64,000 nucleotides of DNA, taken from HK1 sp965204915. GTDB taxonomy: Bacteria > Pseudomonadota > Gammaproteobacteria > HK1. The notes below the pieces were generated by a model that saw only the letters and a list, made by a program, of their open reading frames with translations, ran no database searches and had not been told where the DNA came from. The position numbers and the translations under genes are program-made. The stretch is taken from NCBI GenBank assembly GCA_965204915.1, contig OZ242023.1:4712001-4776000 (forward strand). Reading direction: 5' to 3'. Shown here piece by piece: positions 1 to 7,948 of this stretch; the first letter of the stretch is position 1; every line of letters begins with the position of its first letter.

Positions 1-1
1 G

Positions 2-481
2 GAGATCCTCCCGGATCCGGGGATCGACGTCGTCGCGAGTCCGCTCGGGCGGGCCTTCGAGACCGCGACGATCATCGCGGATGCACTCGGCCGCGGCGCG
101 GGCGACGTGCAGGTGGACGAGCGCCTCATCGACTTCAACGTCGGTATCCTGTCCGGTTACCCGGGCTGGGATGCGGTCGCGGCCGAGCATCCGGAGCTTG
201 CCCGCCTGCGCCTGGAGGATCCCGTCCGTTTCCATCCGCCCGGCGGCGAGAGCGGGGCCGATGTGCTCGCCCGCGCACGGGACTTTCTCGACGTGCGCGA
301 GGCCACCGGCCGTGACGCCCTGGTCGTCTGCCATGGCGTGATCAACAAATTCATCCGCGCGGCGGCCCGTGGCGTCACCGGTGCGGGCATCATCGCCCTG
401 GGCGAGGATCAGGACACCGTCTATCGGCTCGAAGGCGCGACCGAGACCGAATTGAAGTCGAATCGGAGGGTCGAAGCATGA
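2..481 (+). CDS. Histidine phosphatase family protein, 3' part (5' end outside window)
   Basis: The frame is open from the first bases and ends at TGA 479-481. It reads EILPDPGIDVVASPLGRAFE and then TATIIADAL, which is the SPLxRAxxTA block that follows the RHG phosphohistidine motif in the phosphoglycerate-mutase/cobC superfamily. Later 'VVCHGVINKFI' matches the second catalytic histidine region. The RHG motif itself lies upstream of the window, so substrate class cannot be judged. These enzymes remove phosphate through a phosphohistidine intermediate in the cytosol. An in-frame ATG at 107 exists but lies after conserved sequence, so it is not the start. An inverted-repeat element begins 9 bp after the stop. 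Confidence 0.75.
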   Translation, partial: EILPDPGIDVVASPLGRAFETATIIADALGRGAGDVQVDERLIDFNVGILSGYPGWDAVAAEHPELARLRLEDPVRFHPPGGESGADVLARARDFLDVREATGRDALVVCHGVINKFIRAAARGVTGAGIIALGEDQDTVYRLEGATETELKSNRRVEA

Positions 482-489
482 TGGGTGCT

Positions 490-653
490 CAAGTTTCGGG
501 ATTCGCTGACCGAAATGGATTCCCGCTTTCGCGGGAATGACGGCCGGACGGCCACGGCCAGCGTAAAAGTAACGTGTCTCGCTGAAATGACGTCATTCCC
601 GCGAAAGCGGGAATCCATCGCCTGATTCAAGGTATTTTGAATCCCGAAACTCG
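490..653. repeat. Inverted-repeat bounded non-coding element, copy 1
   Basis: The ends CAAGTTTCGGGATTC (490-504) and GAATCCCGAAACTCG (639-653) are inverted repeats matching at 14 of 15 positions. Inside are two hairpins of the form ATTCCCGC-4 nt-GCGGGAAT at 519-538 and 595-614. The same ends, the 'gctgaccgaaatgg' block and the 'atccatcgcctgattca' block recur at 24725-24904. It contains no gene and lies between the phosphatase and aroB. It looks like a small non-autonomous mobile element or a dRS3-like dispersed repeat. Confidence 0.75.
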
Positions 654-756
654 AGTGGGTGGAGGCCGCACCGTCCGCGAGGATCGAGAGGCCGTCTGCC
701 GGCTTGACGGCCGGGCCGGCGGCGAGTTCCGACCGAAGGCAGACCAGGAGACCGAA

Positions 757-1878
757 ATGCTGAACGAGCACCGGATCGTGCGCGTGGACCTGGGGGATCG
801 CGGCTACGACGTCGTGGTCGGCGAACGGCTGCTGGAGACCGCGGAAGAGTGGCTGGCGCCCGTCGTCGCCGGCCGCAGGGTGGTGGTGGTGACCGATGCG
901 GTGGTCCGCGATGCGCACCTGCCCCGTCTCGCTTCGGCTCTCGGCCGTCTCGGCGTCCGCTGGGATGCGGTGACCGTTCCGAACGGCGAAGGCGCGAAGT
1001 CGTTCCGGGAGATCGACGCGCTGCTTCACCGGCTCCTGGATCTGGGCATCGATCGGTCCGCCGTGCTCATCGCCTTCGGCGGCGGGGTCGTCGGCGACGT
1101 CGCGGGCTTCGCCGCCGCCCTGTTCATGCGCGGCATCGACCTCGTCCAGATCCCGACCACCCTGATGTCGCAGGTGGACAGCGCGGTCGGCGGCAAGAAC
1201 GGGATCAACACGCGCCACGGCAAGAACCTCGTCGGCACCTTCCACCAGCCCAGGTTCGTGCTCAACGACGTGAGCGTGCTGGAGGGCCTCCCGCGCCGCG
1301 AGCTGCTCTCCGGATACGGCGAGATCGTGAAGTGCGGCCTGATCCGCGGCGAGGCGGAGTTCGGATGGCTGGAGGAGCACGCATCGGCCCTGCTCGCGCT
1401 GGACGCCGGCCCGTTGATCGAGGCGGTGCGGATGGGCTGCGAGACGAAGTCCGACATCGTCACCTCGGACGAACGGGACCGCGGCGACCGGGCGCTCGTG
1501 AACCTCGGCCATACGTTCGCGCACGCGGTCGAGACCGAGGCCGGGCACGGCACGTTCCCGCACGGCGAGGCGGTGGCGGCCGGACTCGCCGCCGCCGCGG
1601 CGCTCTCGGCCAGGCTCGGCCACTGCGATCCGTCCGTCGCCGAGCGCGTGCGCGCCCATCTGCGCGGCGTGGGGCTCCCGGATCGAATCGCGGCGCTGGC
1701 GTCCAACCGGATCTGGGATGCGGGCGCGATCCTCGGCCGAATGGCGCACGACAAGAAGACCGTGGCCGGCCGCATCCACTTCGTGCTGCTTCGTGGAATC
1801 GGCGCCCCCTTCGTCGATGGAACGGTGCGCGAGGAAGTCGTGCTGGAGGTGCTCGACGAGGAGTGCCGGCGAGGCTGA
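757..1878 (+). CDS. aroB: 3-dehydroquinate synthase
   Basis: This cytosolic NAD- and metal-dependent enzyme converts DAHP to 3-dehydroquinate, step two of the shikimate pathway. The 373-residue product has the family NAD-binding block GGGVVGDVAGFAAALF. It also has the substrate-site segments 'IPTTLMSQVDSAVGGKNGIN' and 'GKNLVGTFHQP', the metal-binding 'NLGHTFAHAVE', and a second metal histidine in 'FPHGEAVAAG'. The frame is open upstream to 637, but ATG 757 is preferred: it has AGGAG seven bases upstream and fits the usual length of about 360 residues. No aroK precedes it. An inverted-repeat element separates it from the phosphatase gene. The next gene starts 37 bp downstream, so co-transcription is likely. 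Confidence 0.95.
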   Translation: MLNEHRIVRVDLGDRGYDVVVGERLLETAEEWLAPVVAGRRVVVVTDAVVRDAHLPRLASALGRLGVRWDAVTVPNGEGAKSFREIDALLHRLLDLGIDRSAVLIAFGGGVVGDVAGFAAALFMRGIDLVQIPTTLMSQVDSAVGGKNGINTRHGKNLVGTFHQPRFVLNDVSVLEGLPRRELLSGYGEIVKCGLIRGEAEFGWLEEHASALLALDAGPLIEAVRMGCETKSDIVTSDERDRGDRALVNLGHTFAHAVETEAGHGTFPHGEAVAAGLAAAAALSARLGHCDPSVAERVRAHLRGVGLPDRIAALASNRIWDAGAILGRMAHDKKTVAGRIHFVLLRGIGAPFVDGTVREEVVLEVLDEECRRG

Positions 1879-1915
1879 CCGCCACGTCCCCTTTCACGTT
1901 ACCGGAGGCTGCATC

Positions 1916-2989
1916 GTGAAATTCTCGATCGCCATCAACATGCTTCGCAACGACGCATCCGTGGACGTACGCGAAGTCTGGAAGGAATCGCTCGACCTCC
2001 TGCGCATCGCCGAGGAGGGCGGCATGGTGACCGCCTGGGCGGCGGAGCACCACGGGCTCGAGTTCTGGCATGCGCCGAACCCACTGACGATCCTCACCGA
2101 CTGGGCGGCCCGGACCACGCGGATTCGTCTCGGTGTCGGTGTCGCCGTCGCGCCCTACTGGCATCCGCTACGGTTGGCAGGCGAAGCGGGGCTGGTCGAC
2201 GTCTACTCCGACGGCCGCCTCGAGCTCGGCATCTCGCGCGGCGCCTTCAACTTCGAGTTCGCACGGATGGCGAACGGAATCACGCCGGAGGAGGGCCGGT
2301 CCCACGTATTCGAGATGGTGCCGCTGCTGAAGAAGCTGTGGGCGGGCGACGTCGAGCACCGTGGCAGGCACTGGAGCTTCCCCACCGTGACCGCCGCCCC
2401 CAAGCCGCTGCAGAAGCCGCATCCCCCGCTGTGGCTCGCGGCGCGCGACCCTGCGAGCTTCGACTTCGCGATCGGGAACGGCATGAACCTCATGTCCACG
2501 CCGCTCGGCAAGCCCATCGGGGAGGTCGCCAATCTTGCGGGCAAGCTCGCCGCGGCGCTGGAGGCCCATCCCGGCGCGGAGCGCCCGCGGTGGATGGTGT
2601 TGCGCACCTGCGGGGTGGCGGAACGCAGGCGCGACGTCGACGCGATCGTGGTCGCGAACGTGCTGCACGGAAAGCGCTTCGAGGGATTGTTCTCGACCGA
2701 GGGGAACGTCATCGGCGGATTCCCGCAGATCCTGGAGCAGGAGATCGGGGCCAGCGGCGGCCACTCCGACCAGGCGGTGCGGGAGGCGATGGTGCTCGGC
2801 TCGCCCGACGAGGTGGCCGAGCAGCTCGAAGCCTACGCGGCGCTCGGGATCGACGAGTTCTGCTACGGCGGCAACTACGGACTGGATCCGGCGCGGACCC
2901 GGCGATCGCTGGAGCTCTTCGTCGAGCGGGTGATGCCGCGGTTCGAGCCGCGGCCGGAGGCGAGCGCCGCGGCGGGAGGCGTTCGATGA
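1916..2989 (+). CDS. LLM-class flavin-dependent monooxygenase
   Basis: The 357-residue product is a bacterial-luciferase-like TIM barrel that would use reduced FMN from a separate reductase. Family features are 'AWAAEHHGLEFWHAPNP' near residue 43, 'TTRIRLGVGVAVAPYWHPLRLAGEAG' after it, and 'GRLELGISRGAFNFE'. The C-terminal 'VLGSPDEVAEQLEAYAALGIDEF' is the usual closing helix region. The GTG start at 1916 has GGAGG at 1904-1908 with good spacing; the longer upstream frame is antisense-like and overlaps aroB. Its stop overlaps the next start in ATGA, which suggests translational coupling to the PhyH gene. The substrate is unknown; alkanal, sulfonate or natural-product oxidation are all possible for this family. 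Confidence 0.85.
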   Translation: MKFSIAINMLRNDASVDVREVWKESLDLLRIAEEGGMVTAWAAEHHGLEFWHAPNPLTILTDWAARTTRIRLGVGVAVAPYWHPLRLAGEAGLVDVYSDGRLELGISRGAFNFEFARMANGITPEEGRSHVFEMVPLLKKLWAGDVEHRGRHWSFPTVTAAPKPLQKPHPPLWLAARDPASFDFAIGNGMNLMSTPLGKPIGEVANLAGKLAAALEAHPGAERPRWMVLRTCGVAERRRDVDAIVVANVLHGKRFEGLFSTEGNVIGGFPQILEQEIGASGGHSDQAVREAMVLGSPDEVAEQLEAYAALGIDEFCYGGNYGLDPARTRRSLELFVERVMPRFEPRPEASAAAGGVR

Positions 2990-3750
2990 GCGGCGCGATG
3001 CACGCGCTCTCGCCGGACACGTTCGAGCGTGACGGGTACCTGATCGTCCGCGGGCTGGCCAGGCGGGAGGACGTCGAGGCGATGCGCGAAGCGGTGCTGC
3101 GCGCCCTCGATCCACTGCAGGCGCCGGCGGAGTTCGAGGCGGACGTGGGTTATCCGGGCTCCCCCGCGAGCCGCGAGGCGGAGGGCGGGAACACCCCGCG
3201 GCGGCTGCTCCAGGCGTACTCCCGCGGCTCGGTCTTCCGCCGGTGGGCCACCGCGCCCGAGCTGGCGGCGACGCTTCGCAGCGTGATGCGCGAGGAGCGG
3301 ATCGAGATGTCGCAGTGCCACCACAACTGCGTGATGACGAAGCACTCCGGATTCAGCAGCGAGACGGCGTGGCACCAGGACATCCGGTACTGGTCGTTCG
3401 ACGCGCCGGAGCTCGTCTCGGCGTGGCTCGCCCTGGGCGCGGAACGCGAGGAGAACGGCGCGTTGCGGGTGATTCCGGGCAGCCACCGCCTGCACCTCGA
3501 TCGAGGCCGCCTCGACCGCCACCTGTTCCTGCGCCCGGAGCTCGAGGAGAACCGCGAGCTCATCGACACCGCGACCCTGGTCGAGATCGAAGCCGGCGAC
3601 GTCCTCTTCTTCCATTGCCGGCTGTTCCACGCGGCGGGCAAGAACCGCACGGGAGAGGTCAAGCTCTCCGCGGTGTTCACCTACCACGCCTGGAACAACC
3701 GACCGATCCCCGGCACGCGCTCGGACCGGTATCCGTCGGTCCCGGTTTGA
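2986..3750 (+). CDS. Phytanoyl-CoA dioxygenase (PhyH) family Fe(II)/2-oxoglutarate oxygenase
   Basis: The 254-residue protein starts with 'FERDGYLIVRGLARREDVEAMR', the common N-terminus of PhyH proteins. The iron ligands are visible as H130-x-D132 in 'WHQDIRYW' and H215 in 'RLFHAAGKNRTGE'. R221 is the likely 2-oxoglutarate anchor. 'EENGALRVIPGSHRLH' is the typical loop before the second half of the jelly roll. It overlaps the monooxygenase gene by 4 bp, so both probably act on one pathway. Bacterial PhyH members hydroxylate lipids, phosphonates, amino acids or natural products; this sequence does not say which. Confidence 0.85.
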   Translation: MSGAMHALSPDTFERDGYLIVRGLARREDVEAMREAVLRALDPLQAPAEFEADVGYPGSPASREAEGGNTPRRLLQAYSRGSVFRRWATAPELAATLRSVMREERIEMSQCHHNCVMTKHSGFSSETAWHQDIRYWSFDAPELVSAWLALGAEREENGALRVIPGSHRLHLDRGRLDRHLFLRPELEENRELIDTATLVEIEAGDVLFFHCRLFHAAGKNRTGEVKLSAVFTYHAWNNRPIPGTRSDRYPSVPV

Positions 3751-3893
3751 GGCGGCGGCGGGGGGATTCCGGCCTCCTCTGTCCGGTACACGGCCTCTCA
3801 CCGTCCTGGCCCCGGCCACTTCAACCCCTTCGGGAGATTCGATCCGAATCCCGCGGCGGACAAAGAACGGCCCCGTTGGGGCATCCGTACCGG

Positions 3894-3923
3894 TTGACAT
3901 CCTCGTTTCGGCGGGCGGATACT
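3894..3923 (+). promoter_or_regulatory. Candidate sigma70-type promoter for the sulfite reductase leader
   Basis: A perfect -35 box TTGACA at 3894-3899 is followed after 18 bp by GATACT at 3918-3923, matching 4 of 6 bases of the -10 consensus. Transcription would begin near 3930 and meet the intrinsic terminator at 4103-4138. It lies in a 424-bp gap between the PhyH gene and the reductase. No experimental support is available. Confidence 0.5.
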
Positions 3924-3929
3924 CCGCGC

Positions 3930-4138
3930 CCTCTCGAATCAGGCGGGCGACGCGCTGCTCCCGATGACCTCCATCGCGCGTTTCATCTGTTGTTGCATCT
4001 GTATGCGGAATTCCCGGATGGGACTTTCTGCAAGGGAGGAGCGTGCGCTGAGCCCAGGCTGATCCGACTCCAGGCACACCAGGCCAGGACCTGACACCAG
4101 AAAGCCGCCATCCGGGAAACCGGATGGCGGCTTTTTTT
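3930..4138 (+). ncRNA. Putative leader RNA or small RNA of about 205 nt ending in an intrinsic terminator
   Basis: The stretch between the candidate promoter and the terminator has no convincing gene. A short frame at 4009 could encode about 19 residues and is not cysteine-rich. A terminated transcript ending 37 nt before the start of a siroheme reductase gene fits either an attenuator/riboswitch-like leader or an independent sRNA. No known riboswitch consensus (SAM-I, SAM-II, SAH, cobalamin) was recognisable by eye. Confidence 0.35.
4103..4138 (+). terminator. Strong rho-independent terminator
   Basis: A perfect 12-bp stem, agccgccatccg (4103-4114) with cggatggcggct (4121-4132), encloses a 6-nt loop and runs into seven T residues (4132-4138). 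It reads on the plus strand and sits 36 bp before the reductase start codon. It must therefore either be read through conditionally or be bypassed by a promoter inside the short gap. Confidence 0.9.
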
Positions 4139-4174
4139 CGTCCATGCACCAGGAAAGACACGACCCAGGAAAAC

Positions 4175-5839
4175 ATGACCATGTACCAGTACGACACCTT
4201 CGACCGGCAGCTCGTCCGGGAGCGGGTCGCCGACTTCCGCGAGCAGACCGCGCGCTACCTCGCCGGAGAGCTCGGGGAGGAGGAGTTCAAGCCCCTGCGG
4301 CTCATGAACGGGCTCTACCTCCAGCGCTTCGCCCCCATGCTGCGGGTGGCGATCCCCTACGGGGTCCTGTCCTCCAAGCAGCTCCAGATGCTCGCCTCGA
4401 TCGCCCGGCGCTACGACCGCGGCTACGGCCACTTCACCACCCGCCAGAACGTCCAGTTCAACTGGCCGGCCCTGGAGCGGGCGCCGGACATCCTCGCCGA
4501 CCTCGCCTCGGTGGACATGCACGCCATCCAGACCAGCGGCAACTGCATCCGCAACATCACCTGCGACCACCTGGCCGGCGTCGCGCCGGACGAGATCGCC
4601 GACCCCCGCCCCTACTGCGAGCTGCTGCGCCAGTGGTCCACCCTGCACCCGGAGTTCGCCTACCTGCCGCGCAAGTTCAAGATCGCGGTGACCGGCGCCC
4701 GCCGCGACCGCGCCGCCACCGAGGTCCACGACGTCGGACTGCGGCTCATCGAGAACGAGGCCGGGGAGCCCGGCTTCGAGGTGCTGGCCGGCGGCGGGCT
4801 GGGGCGCACCCCGGTCATCGGGAAGGTGCTGCGGGCGTTTCTCCCCCGCCGCGACCTCCTGTCCTACCTCCAGGCGATCATGCGGGTCTACAACCTGGAG
4901 GGGCGGCGGGACAACAAGTACAAGGCCCGCATCAAGATCCTGGTGAACGCGCTCGGCATCGAGGAGTTCCGCCGGCGCGTCGAGGCCGAATGGCAGATCA
5001 CCCGGCGCCACGTCGCGCCGCTGGAAGCCGACGAGGTCGACGCGCTGCGCTCGCACTTCGAGCCGCCGCCCTACCGGCCGCTCGTCGATACCGCGCGCTT
5101 CGAGGCCGCGCGGGCCGCGGACCCCGCGTTCGCGCGGTGGGTGCGCGCCAACACCACCGGCCACCGGCAGCCCGGCTACCGCGCGGTGTTCGTCTCCCTC
5201 AAGGCCCCCGACGTTCCGCCGGGCGACATGACGGCCGGGCAGATGGAAGGGACCGCCCTTCTGGCGGAACGCTACGGCTTCGGCCTGGTACGCACCACCC
5301 ACGACCAGAACCTGCTGCTCGCCGACGTGGCGATCGACGACCTGCACGCGCTGTGGCAGGCGCTCTCGGCGCTCGATCTGGCGACCCCCGCCGTCGGCAC
5401 CCCGACCAACATGATCTGCTGCCCGGGGCTGGATTTCTGCGGCCTCGCCAACGCCGAATCCATCTCCGTCGCCCGGCGGATCAACGCGCTCTTCGACGAC
5501 CCGGACTCCCTGCACGACCTCGGCGACGTACGCATCAGGATTTCCGGATGCATGAACGCCTGCGGCCACCACCACGTGGGCCACATCGGCATCCTCGGCG
5601 TCGACAAGAAGGGCGAGGAGTGGTACCAGATCACCATCGGCGGGTCCTCCGAGGAGCGCACCCGCCTCGGCCGGAAGATCGGCCCCTCGGTACCCAAGGC
5701 CGACGTCGCCCGGACCGTCGCCGCGCTCCTCGACGTCTACCGCGCGCACCGCCGCCCCGGCGAGCCGTTCCCGGACACGGTGGAGCGGATCGGCACCGCT
5801 CCCTTCCGGGAGAGGGTCTACGGAGGGAAGGGCGCATGA
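4175..5839 (+). CDS. cysI: Nitrite/sulfite reductase, siroheme-[4Fe-4S] hemoprotein subunit
   Basis: The 554-residue protein has the two repeated ferredoxin-like and siroheme-binding halves of the family. The N-terminal half shows 'YGHFTTRQNVQFNWP' and 'SGNCIRNITCDHLAG'. The C-terminal half carries the cluster ligands C416-x5-C422 ('CCPGLDFC') and C459-x3-C463 ('SGCMNACGHHH'). It would reduce sulfite to sulfide, or possibly nitrite to ammonia, with six electrons in the cytosol. ATG 4175 has AGGA just upstream; an ATG at 4181 is an alternative. The next gene overlaps by 4 bp. The DUF934 partner favours assimilatory sulfite reduction. A terminated leader lies directly upstream. Confidence 0.88.
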   Translation: MTMYQYDTFDRQLVRERVADFREQTARYLAGELGEEEFKPLRLMNGLYLQRFAPMLRVAIPYGVLSSKQLQMLASIARRYDRGYGHFTTRQNVQFNWPALERAPDILADLASVDMHAIQTSGNCIRNITCDHLAGVAPDEIADPRPYCELLRQWSTLHPEFAYLPRKFKIAVTGARRDRAATEVHDVGLRLIENEAGEPGFEVLAGGGLGRTPVIGKVLRAFLPRRDLLSYLQAIMRVYNLEGRRDNKYKARIKILVNALGIEEFRRRVEAEWQITRRHVAPLEADEVDALRSHFEPPPYRPLVDTARFEAARAADPAFARWVRANTTGHRQPGYRAVFVSLKAPDVPPGDMTAGQMEGTALLAERYGFGLVRTTHDQNLLLADVAIDDLHALWQALSALDLATPAVGTPTNMICCPGLDFCGLANAESISVARRINALFDDPDSLHDLGDVRIRISGCMNACGHHHVGHIGILGVDKKGEEWYQITIGGSSEERTRLGRKIGPSVPKADVARTVAALLDVYRAHRRPGEPFPDTVERIGTAPFRERVYGGKGA

Positions 5840-6411
5840 CCAGGCTCATCGTCGATGGAAGGGAGCGCGCCGACGAATGGGATCACCTGGCCGGCGGCCA
5901 AGCTCCGGGCGGCCGGAGCTTCACGGTGGACGTGGAGCGCTGGCTCGGGCAGCGCGGCGGCCTCGTCGCGCACGCCGGGCGCACCGGCCGGTCACTCGGC
6001 GTGCGCCTCGCGATCGACGACGATCCGATGCGCCTAGCGGAGGACGTCGGGCGTTTCGCCCTGATCGTCATCGAGGTCCCGAGCTCGGCCGACGGCCGTT
6101 TCTTCAGCATCGCCGCCCGGCTCCGCGAGCACCTGCGCTACCGCCACGAGCTGCGGGTCACCGGGGACGTGGCCCCCGACCAGCTCTCGTTCATGCGCCG
6201 TTGCGGCATCGATGCCTTCGAGGTCGGGGATCACGTCGATGCCGAACGCTTCATCCGCCGCTACCGGCGCTTCTACCAGTCGAGCGGGCCGTTGACCACC
6301 CGCGACAACCTCATCCCGCTGGCCCGGCGGCGCGTGCGCTCCGGCAACACCGCCCCGTTCGAGGATCGGCGCCGCCGGCGGCGTGAAGACGTCGCAGAAC
6401 GGCCGGTGTGA
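5836..6411 (+). CDS. DUF934 domain protein, sulfite reductase partner
   Basis: The 191-residue product starts inside the reductase stop codon (ATGA). It has the DUF934 pattern of a central 'GVRLAIDDDPMRLAEDVGRFALIVIEVPSSADGR' strand-helix region followed by 'RLREHLRYRHELRVTGDVAPDQLSFMRRCGIDAFEV'. In many proteobacteria this family sits between cysI-type reductase and cysH and is annotated as an oxidoreductase or reductase helper without proven chemistry. Here no cysH follows. The C-terminal tail is rich in arginine (RRRRREDVAERPV) and may be extended by the damaged region that begins right after it. Confidence 0.8.
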   Translation: MTRLIVDGRERADEWDHLAGGQAPGGRSFTVDVERWLGQRGGLVAHAGRTGRSLGVRLAIDDDPMRLAEDVGRFALIVIEVPSSADGRFFSIAARLREHLRYRHELRVTGDVAPDQLSFMRRCGIDAFEVGDHVDAERFIRRYRRFYQSSGPLTTRDNLIPLARRRVRSGNTAPFEDRRRRRREDVAERPV

Positions 6412-6429
6412 AGATGCAGGCGTCACCAG

Positions 6430-7860
6430 GTGATCGAGGCCGGCATGGGGGTCGAGCGAGGCCATTTTTTTCGCCGTATCGCCGGCCGGCCCGCCTTCGC
6501 CGTGCGGGAACCATCCGAGGATGTCCGCGTCCCGGGTCGGCACCAGGAAGTCAATCACCCGCGGAAGGATGAATCTGGCCACCGATGGGGGGCTACTACC
6601 CCAAAGGTTCATCTCCGCTCGCGCGGGGAACACGATGCGCTGGATACACGGGAACTGTTGCCGCCAGTTCCGCCGGGGGATGAAACGGGGCGGCTGCATC
6701 GGTGGGGGTATGCCCGCTACCGGGACATGTTCAATCCGCGCCAGCTTCTCGGGCTGGAATCGAGCTGCCGGTTGATTGCCGAAGTCGAAGACGGGCGCAT
6801 ACGCCGTGCACTCGCGACCAACCTCTCCGATCTGTTGCGCTACCAGAACATGTTGTGCCGCTACGATACGATGGCGCTCAAGTCGCTGGACATCTTCTCC
6901 GTGCACGGCTTTCCGGTCGGGCTGGTCCAGTGCGAGTCCAACCTTCTCGGTATCGTCAACGGCGCGGGAGCCAACGTCGGATCGGGCGGCTGGTCCAACA
7001 TCATCGACAAGTACGTCAAGGCGAAGCGCTATTGCGAGGCGCCGTTCGAAGTCCGGCGCCACGGCTCGCGCAACGTCCGGGTTCCGGTCGAAGGCGAATG
7101 GATCGGCGAGAAGCTGAACGGCACTCGCCGCGCGGTCTCCATACGCTGCGCGAGCGCGACCGGGAGCAGGCTCTCCCCGCGAAGCCTGGATGCCGTGTTC
7201 ACGGACCCGCCCTATTTCGGCAACGTTCAGTACGGCGAGCTGATGGACTTCTGCTATGTCTGGCTACGTCGTCTGGTCGGCAGCGACACGGAAGGATTCG
7301 ACCGCGCATCCACGCGCTCGCGAGACGAGCTGACCGGCAACGTCACCCAGGCTCGTGGCCTGGAGCACTTCACCGAAGGGCTTTCATCGGTCTGGTCGCG
7401 CATGGCGAAGGCCCTGAAGCCGGGGGCGCCCCTGGTGTTCACATACCATCACAACAAGCTGGAAGCCTATTGCGCGATTGGTGTGGCGCTCCTGGATTCC
7501 GGACTCGTCTGTTCGGCGTCCCTTCCTTGTCCCGCCGAAATGGGTGGCTCGATCCATATCCATGGCACCGCCTCGTCGATCATCGACACCGTGTTCGTAT
7601 GCCGGTCGTCGGGCCAGACCCCCGAGCGATGGTTGTTCGACACGCCGGAACGGCTTGTCGAGATCGCGGACGAGGATCGTGCGCATCTGGCGGCAGCCGG
7701 AAGAACGCCCACGCATGGCGACACAAGGTGCATCGTCTTCGGTCACCTGACCCGGATGGCGGTCTGGAAGCTCCGCCGCCACTGGAACCGCGCTTTGCCT
7801 GTCTCCGAGAAGATCGCGGCCTTCGCGGAGGCGGCTTCCACCTGCGGAGATCCCGAGTAG
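6430..7860 (+). pseudogene. N-terminally truncated DUF1156-type adenine-specific DNA methylase
   Basis: The frame is open from 6430, but methylase homology begins only near 6670 with 'PPGDETGRLHRWGYARYRDMFNPRQLL'. It continues through the catalytic motif IV region 'LDAVFTDPPYFGNVQYGELM' near residue 255 and ends with a typical 'KALKPGAPLVFTYHHNKLEAY' Rossmann strand region. Full members (COG1743, linked to anti-phage clusters) are about 900 residues and carry an N-terminal DUF1156 domain and an SAM-binding DPFxGxG loop; both are missing. Codons 1-75 are unrelated sequence that includes a CRISPR-like repeat. The protein is probably inactive. Confidence 0.75.
6605..6633 (-). CRISPR. Solitary type I-E-like CRISPR repeat
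   Basis: The 29 bp at 6605-6633 read AGGTTCATCTCCGC then TCGCGCGGGGAACAC on the plus strand. This is the reverse complement of the familiar I-E repeat class (GTGTTCCCCGC...GGGGATGAACCG). It differs at two usually fixed positions, which lie toward the leader-distal end, as in a degenerate terminal repeat. No second repeat exists at the expected 61-bp spacing on either side. It therefore looks like the last remnant of an array joined to the methylase fragment. Confidence 0.6.
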
Positions 7861-7948
7861 CTCGCGCGGTGTGCGATGGCCGCCGAACCGAACGTGACGT
7901 TTCCGGGGCTGTTCCACGTCGCGAACGAATCCGAAGGGGAGGAGCGCG

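Noticed and set aside
3930..4138. SAM, SAH or 6S-like RNA in the leader
   Set aside because: Partial matches such as GAGGAGCG were seen, but the required pairing and conserved core could not be completed.
3983..5749. A minus-strand frame of 588 codons opposite the sulfite reductase
   Set aside because: Val/Asp/Gly-rich antisense of a well-supported gene, with no start signal or motif.
6420..6600. A minus-strand peptide with 'FILPRVIDFLVPTRDADILGWF' before the CRISPR repeat
   Set aside because: It looks protein-like over a short stretch but has no start, no stop in context and no recognised family.
6544..6695. A CRISPR array with several repeats
   Set aside because: Positions 61 bp to either side of the single repeat do not resemble it, so only a solitary repeat is claimed.
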